From the NCBI RefSeq assembly GCF_009905375.1, contig NC_133655.1:163745627-163809626 (forward strand): 64,000 nt of DNA, written 5' to 3'. Made by a program: the position numbers and the translations under genes. Positions within the stretch are counted from its first letter, which is position 1, and each line of letters starts with the position of its first letter. Shown here one piece after another: positions 58,691-64,000 of this stretch. The stretch is from Apium graveolens (Eukaryota > Streptophyta > Magnoliopsida > Apiales > Apiaceae). The notes beneath the pieces were generated by a model that worked only from the letters and a program-made list of their open reading frames with translations, ran no database searches and was not told where the DNA came from.

Positions 58691-59270
58691 TTTGAGACAG
58701 AAAACATGCATGCAAGCATTCATTTGCAGTAGCACTTCTAGTTTTCACTCCAACATTGGGATCACCAATTATTGCATCTCTGGTGTGACTTATATCCTAT
58801 TTTTTGGTGTGATCTTGTTGACTAGAATTGTTCTCATCATTGGCATGATTTACAGAACCACCATATTCTTCTCCCCCTGAGTTTGTGCCATCAAACTCAG
58901 GTGAAATTCTTTCTTGATTAGAGTTTACATTTGCATGGATCACATGATCAGTTGTTTCTTGCTCCATTCTATTTTCTGTGTTGATCTCAGCATGATCCTC
59001 AGAATCACGGTCAATATTACGATTTTCAAACTTCAAAGCTTCAGCTTCATTTTAATCAAGGCATTCCAAGCCTGGACACTTATCATCAAAAGTCACATCT
59101 GTGATTTCCATAATTTTCTTTAGTTCAAGCACATAAACTCTATAGGCAGTTCTCTCCAATGAATATCCTAGAAAAAATGCTTCAAAAACCTTAGAGTCAA
59201 ATTTTCCCACATATTCAGAGTTGTCCTTGAGTACAAAGCATTTGCTTCCAAACACATGCTTATGCTTCAC
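58691..59270 (-). pseudogene. Copia B linker between integrase and RT
   Basis: Minus-strand frames give KHKHVFGSKCFVLKDNSEYVGKFDSK, FFLGYSLERTAYRVYV (the post-integrase conserved segment), then an Asn/Glu/Asp-rich low-complexity linker (58797-59036). Stops separate the parts. Same layout as copia A 28560-29130, but the sequences differ clearly, so A and B are separate families. Confidence 0.85.
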
Positions 59271-59285
59271 AGTAGGCTTTCTTTT

Positions 59286-59837
59286 TTATAGAATTGAGTA
59301 AGGTGATTTGCCAAGGTTTTTCTTAATCAAATATCTATTTTGAGTATAGCATGCAGTGTTCATAGCTTCTTCCCAAAAACTTGTTGGCAGATTGGCATCT
59401 TGTAGCATTGTTCTGGCAGATTCAACTAGAGCTCTATTTTTCCTATCAACAATACCATTTTGTTGAGGTGTTCTTGTAGCTGAAAAATCTTGAATAATGT
59501 CTTTGTCTTTGCAGAATTCACTCAATTCTGCATTTCTGAATTCTGTGCCATTATCACTTCTCAATCTTTTTACACAATTTTGATCTTCAACTTTCTTTAT
59601 GTGTTCAATAATGATGTGTAGAGTTTCATCCTTTGGATGCTTAAATTCTACCCATGTATACCTTGAGTAGTCATCTACCATTACCAGTGCATATTTCTTT
59701 CTAGAAATAGATAAGACATTAACTAGTCCAAACAAGTCCATGTGAATAAGTTGCAATGGTGCACTTATGGAATTCACAGTTTTGCTCTTATGACTGGACC
59801 AATTCACTTTGCCTTTCTGACAAGCCTCACACTTCAT
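59286..59837 (-). pseudogene. Copia B integrase core
   Basis: Contains the Cys pair of the zinc module (KCEACQKGK), HMDLFGLVN with Asp, VKRLRSDNGTEF with Asp, and TPQQNGIVDRKNR, where the catalytic Glu (copia A: VVERKNR) is Asp. Downstream ACYTQNRYLI and GKSPYSIL. The frame is otherwise intact for 183 codons, bounded upstream by a stop or frameshift before the zinc module. The Glu to Asp change would be expected to cripple strand transfer. Confidence 0.92.
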
Positions 59838-60300
59838 CTTGAGGAGATTCCAAATTTGGCATGTCTCTCATTAATTCATTTTTCACCAAGTTTCTTGTGC
59901 CATAGCTTGCTTTGCTCAATGGATGCCTTGGTATATAAGCAGCAAATTTCATCCTTATTTGCTGAACTTAGATATGCAACAAACAAGCTTCCTTTTCTTA
60001 CTCCTTTTAGAGCAGTTTCACCAGTCTTCTTGCTGATAATTGAGTAGTATTCTTTTTCAAAATTCAGCTCTAATCCCTTGTCAGTAAATAATCTGACACT
60101 TAGAAGATTTACTTCAAGTCTAACAACTAGTGCTACATCATATAAGTCAACAATTTATGAAAAGAGCTTGCCATATCCCATTGTTGTCTCCAAAATCATC
60201 AATGGGCCAACCATCTCCTCAAATTATGATAGCAGGGCCTTATCACCCGACATATGTCTAGAGCATCCATTGTTAATGATCCATATGACTCTCTTCATCT
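59838..60300 (-). pseudogene. Copia B protease and pre-integrase segment
   Basis: Minus strand. Around 60261-60283 the frame reads WIINNGCSRHMSGD; related elements have WI-D-S-G-C-S-R-H-M-(T/S)-G. The catalytic Asp-Ser pair is replaced by Asn-Asn through two G to A changes on the coding strand. Downstream the usual copia order follows with several stops (FSKIVDLYDVALVV, VNLLSVRLFTDKGLELNF, KASIEQSKLWHKKLG). Inactive. Confidence 0.8.
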
Positions 60301-61320
60301 TTCCCTACACACAGTGAGGATTAAGTGTGTTTAGCTACTCAAGCAGTGTTGGGTATTTTCTTTTTTTTCACAAAAGTTGTAGAAGTAGAATTTGATGATT
60401 AAAAAAGAACAGTGTTTATTGATTGATTTGCATTTTCCTTTTTAGATGTAGATCCAAGATTAACTTCTTTGAGATCTAGTCTTAATTTATGACAGCTTGT
60501 CATCACTTTCATATTGCAAGGAATGCAATCAAATTTTTCACAGAATGAATATGGATCTTCAGTCAATGCCTCATTGTATTTGCAAGCTCCCAACTTTGGC
60601 TCACTAACATCCTTTTTACAAAAGTGAGTTAGGTGATTCGTTGAGCCACATTTTTGACACTACTTCTTAGGAACATCTGCAACAAAATCATAGTTATTGC
60701 TCTTGTTCACACCTTTTTTCCATTCCTGTTCTTTTTTCTTTTTCCCAGCATTCTCAGTCTTGACCTCCTCGGTTGGTGTCTTGATAACTTGAGTGACTAT
60801 TGGTTTCTTTTCAATTTTATTTATGGGAATGGTTTCTGCATTCTTCTTTTCACTGTCTTCATCGGCATGTTCTTGCTTGATGACCAACTAAACATCACTG
60901 AAATTAACCTCACATGCCTTGAACAGGGTGCATTTACTTTTCTCAGCATAATTGGGACATCTTGATCAGGAATTTCTTTTCCTTTATCACCTTCATTTTT
61001 CTTATTTCTGTTCAGGGCATCATAGTCCAAACCAATAGCTATATTAGCACATGATTTTTTTTTTCTCATGATATTGTCCAACCGACTAAGATGCATTTTT
61101 AAAGGACTTCAATTTTACTTCATTCTTTTCTAATTTTTCCCTCAGCACTGCTTCAATTTCACTTGCACAATTGAGCTTGTTTTTCAGATATTCATTATCT
61201 TTCTTGACTGTTTCAAGCTCAACAAGCTGCAACTCCTACTCTTGCTTTTCGATCTCAAGCTTCTCATTGATTTTTTACAGTCTACTAACTTCCTCAGTAG
61301 CTGCCGCCATGCTTGTGTGG
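60301..61320 (-). pseudogene. Copia B Gag C-terminal part (coiled coil, second zinc knuckle)
   Basis: Long Gag tail typical of SIRE-like elements. From the right: a Leu/Glu/Lys-rich coiled-coil segment (LQLVELETVKKDNEYLKNKL), then CANIAIGLDYDALN, a Lys/Glu-rich linker, NNYDFVADVPKK, a CCHC-like CQKCGSTNHLTHFC, and DPYSFCEKFDCIPCNMKVM with closely spaced Cys. At least five stops or frame changes. No catalytic function is expected; Gag packages the element RNA. Confidence 0.75.
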
Positions 61321-61340
61321 ATGTGAATATTTTCAATAGT

Positions 61341-61865
61341 TTATTTATATTGGCTTGTATTTAAATTAGTTGGGGTTAGAGTTGGTACCTCTAATTTTAA
61401 TATGAATGATTCTCCTTGCTCTAAAGCCATGATTGCCCAATTTTTGAATTCTTCATTATCATCATCTTCATTAGTGTCATCCCAACTCTTGCCTTCAGCT
61501 ATGTAAGCCTTTCCCTGTTGTTTTCTCAAGAGAGCTTTATACTTTGCTTCCAATTCTAAGTAGGCATTGTCCTTCTTCACTTTCTTTGGCTTTCTACACT
61601 CAGTTACAAAGTGGCCCAACTCATCACAGTTGTAGCACCTAATTTTTGATCTATCAACAGATCCAGTTTTATAGCCACCTTTGCCCCCTGAGTTGTACTG
61701 AGTTTTTTGTTTCCAGTTGTTGTTGTTTGAGGTTTGTCCCTTGCTCTTAAAGTAATTTGGATTTTTTACCCTAATGTTAGAAAATTTTCTAGCAAGGTAA
61801 GCTATTGATTGATCCATCTCATCTAGTTCATTAAGGGTGTAATATTCATCCTCTTCTAGCTCCAA
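61341..61865 (-). pseudogene. Copia B Gag zinc knuckle region
   Basis: The frame opens at MELEEDEYYTLNELDEMDQSI and contains a basic GGKGGYK stretch and a complete CCHC zinc knuckle, CYNCDELGHFVTEC, then KPKKVKKD and an acidic DDTNEDDDNEEF run. 174 codons without a stop. It continues Gag from 62009-62611 after a break at about 61866-62008. Confidence 0.85.
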
Positions 61866-62008
61866 TATGACTTGTTTCTAGGGATCATTGTTCTTTTACT
61901 CAACTGCACGAGTGACTGGAGTTTGAGATTCTTGTTCATCTTCAAGCACTGTATTGTCATTGGTCATCAAGGAACTAGATTCAATAACCACATGCCCTTG
62001 GTTTGCCA

Positions 62009-62611
62009 TCAATGAATTTCTCTACAACATATCAAGCTAATATATTTCAAAATGCCATATAATACCTCCAATGTCATTCTGCTTAAGTCTTTTCCTTTTC
62101 TAATAGCAGATATCTTCGGTTCAAGATGGTGAGGAAGGGTTAGCAAAAATTTGAAGTTAACCTCCTCAGCTTCATAATATTTATTATGAAGTTGCAAGTC
62201 ATTAATCAATTTGTTAAATCTTTCAAAAACTTTAGTAATTCCTTCTTTAGGTCTAGCCATGAAACCCTCATACTGAGACACTGGTATTCTCCTTTGATTT
62301 GATCTGACTTCCTCTGCACCCTCACACATAATTTCAATTTTCTCCCAAATTAGTTTGTCTTTGTCACATTTGACAATGTTGTTGTATATTACATTGTCAA
62401 GTGACTCAATCAATATTAGTTGCAAGCTATTATCCAGTAAAACCTTTTCCTTTTCAGGCTCTGTGTATGTTACAGGGTCTTTAGGGGCAAAATGAGCTGG
62501 TATGACCATATCTCCATTAGTCGACTCAAGAACCCTTTCGATAGGAATGAAAGGTCCATTCTTGAGAATCTCAATGTACATAGGTTTGGCCATTCTTATG
62601 AACAACATCAT
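62009..62611 (-). pseudogene. Copia B Gag N-terminal domain (UBN2 type)
   Basis: The Met at 62611 (or 62593, MAKPMYIEIL) begins about 200 codons with the Ty1/copia UBN2 Gag pattern: IESLDNVIYNNIVKC, KLIWEKIEIMCEG, RIPVSQYEGFMARPKEGIT, FERFNKLINDLQLHNKYY, LLTLPHHLEPKISAIR, LSRMTLEVLYGIL. A frame change before ICCREIH closes it early. It lies about 110 bp downstream of the primer site, the normal place for gag. Confidence 0.9.
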
Positions 62612-62722
62612 CTTCTTCGTCCATAGTGTGTAGTTAGTTTTGTCAAAGGCTGGTATCTTGATACTTCTTATCTTTTAAACACTCATTCTTCCAAGATCTT
62701 TATCTGTTTACTTTCAGATTTT

Positions 62723-62734
62723 GCTCTGACACCA
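62723..62734 (-). other. Primer binding site of copia B
   Basis: The minus strand reads TGGTGTCAGAGC, one base from the tRNA-iMet complement, two bases after the LTR end. Confidence 0.9.
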
Positions 62735-62736
62735 CT

Positions 62737-64000
62737 TGTTAGATATTGAATGCACATAAAAGTAACATAAGGGGGGGTTAAATGTTTCTCTTGGATTTTT
62801 CTTTATTTTTAAGCTCTTTGGATTATGGTTAAACAAAGCAGATAAGATATGTAAAGATATTATATTTCACAGAATCACACAAAGAACACAGTATCAAAAA
62901 CTCACTTAATTGTATTAATTAAATTTCTCTTGCTACAAATATGTGTTCTTGAATAATAAGAACTCAGCTTCTATCTTGAGAGAATACAAGAAAATATAGA
63001 TCTGTTTGTTACTTGTAAACTAAGGACACGTGCATGCTTTATAGACTAGCAACATGGGTTTACAAAACTTGCACTAAAATGTACTAAACCAATTTTTAAA
63101 GCAACCTTTTCTATTTTCTTTTCTGGTGTTAGAAAATCTGTGCAGAAACTTGCAGGTCTGTGACCATCCTTTGTCCAGTGAATCTTGGCCCTTGATCTTG
63201 TATTCTTCAAGCTGCTTTTGTAGACTTTCCAACTTAGTGAATGAATTGTTTATTGACTGATAATCTTGAATCTTGAACTTGTCTATATTCTGAATTTGAG
63301 ATAGTATGTCGAGATCTCCAATTGTTATATAGAGAAGTGACATGTCGATAAGTATAATGACTTATCGATATCTTGAGTTCTCTATAGGTATATTTGAACT
63401 TGTCGGGGTCCTCAATTCTCCATATGTGAAATGACTTATCTAGTTCTCGACATGTAGAATGACTTGTCGACATCCTCTAGTTCTCGATAAAAGCTTTTGA
63501 CTTGTCGGCATCTTGAGTTCTCTACATGAAGAATTTAACTTGACGATATCCCTGATATCTCTACATGCTGAATAGACTTGTCGATATATGTATTTCTCTA
63601 CATCTTTATTTGACTTGTCGATATTTCTAAGATCTCTACATGAAAAATTGACTTGTCGATATCACCAGTTCACTACATCTTCATTTGACTTATCAATATC
63701 TCTGAGACTTCTCTATAAGTCATTTGGACTTCTCTAAAAGTCATTTTGGACTTCTCGAATGACTTCTCGATATACCTTAATCTGTGACTTGTCGATATCT
63801 TGACTTTGACATTTTTCATAAAACAACATTATTCAACTCCAAGCTTCTACATCTTTTCTTTGAGGCATGATCAGGACTTGATCTTTTTTCAGAGTTTATT
63901 CCTTAGCTTGAAGCTGCTCATATAAAAATCCCCTAGTCTAATCTACTAAACATTTTTACAGACTCAAGGAATACAATTACATAATACAAATATTGATTAT
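62737..64000 (-). repeat. 5' LTR of copia B, cut by the window edge
   Basis: Ends (minus strand) at TATCTAACA and matches LTR A (15602-17027) over its first several hundred bases. At least 1264 bp is present; the LTR start is beyond position 64000. It contains the longest copy of the TTGTCGATAT minisatellite. Confidence 0.9.
63330..63800 (-). repeat. Minisatellite with TTGTCGATAT core in LTR B
   Basis: About twelve degenerate units of some 35-40 bp with the core ACTTGTCGATAT and spacer (A/G)GTTCTCTACATG. Longer than in LTR A (16200-16550), so copy number varies between elements. Confidence 0.88.

Overview
This window is a gene-poor, AT-rich block of plant nuclear DNA, almost certainly from a eudicot. 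It is made nearly entirely of nested, decaying LTR retrotransposons. No intact single-copy host gene, tRNA, rRNA or CRISPR array was seen. Two superfamilies dominate. (1) Ty3/gypsy chromoviruses resembling the Tekay/Del clade: integrase with a C-terminal chromodomain, tRNA-iMet primer site, and unusually long LTRs of 3.6-4.0 kb. (2) Ty1/copia elements resembling the SIRE/Maximus lineage: long gag with coiled coil and zinc knuckles, and in one copy a large extra ORF downstream of pol.

Layout. 1-5849: 3' part of chromovirus 1 (RNase H, integrase, chromodomain, PPT, 3' LTR). 5850-7439: minisatellite-bearing remnant that looks like a SIRE-type LTR. 7440-11026: solo LTR (+) with a near-perfect 5-bp target duplication. 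11.8-12.3 kb: decayed copia gag (-). 14.5-15.6 kb: one end of a CACTA transposon holding a plasma-membrane H+-ATPase fragment. 15602-30003: copia element A (-): 3' LTR, PPT, a large extra ORF split by a probable 385-bp intron, a second solo LTR (22881-26590, perfect TGTGA duplication), then RT-RNase H and integrase. It is cut at 30004 by a rearranged gypsy fragment (to 31259). 31260-44395: chromovirus 2 (+): truncated 5' LTR invaded by about 1.5 kb of mitochondrion-like DNA, gag-pol in a single frame with 11 nonsense codons, and a full 3' LTR. 44396-64000: copia element B (-), whose RT gene is split by the complete but coding-dead chromovirus 3 (45252-57998, -). B's 5' LTR runs off the right edge.

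The most interesting signal is shared by the chromovirus LTRs. Each LTR has a short leader exon ending in a GT donor, a 2-3 kb stretch closed by a pyrimidine-rich AG acceptor, and in three of the four families a tiny basic exon that starts with ATG and ends at another GT donor. The exon is in phase 0 in all five copies (63, 63, 84, 87 and 111 nt). In chromovirus 2 it splices in frame, across the LTR end and primer site, to a 97-codon reading frame upstream of gag. The predicted N-terminus (VRFKQTARKT in one copy, TRLKQTQRKR in another family) resembles the histone H3 tail (ARTKQTARKS). The window may therefore record an undescribed spliced accessory gene of chromodomain retrotransposons with a histone-tail-like N-terminus. 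A hairpin with an AGGA loop immediately upstream of the polypurine tract is identical in three diverged chromoviruses.

All boundaries and similarities were judged by eye from the sequence. No alignment or database search was run, so family names rest on motif recognition.
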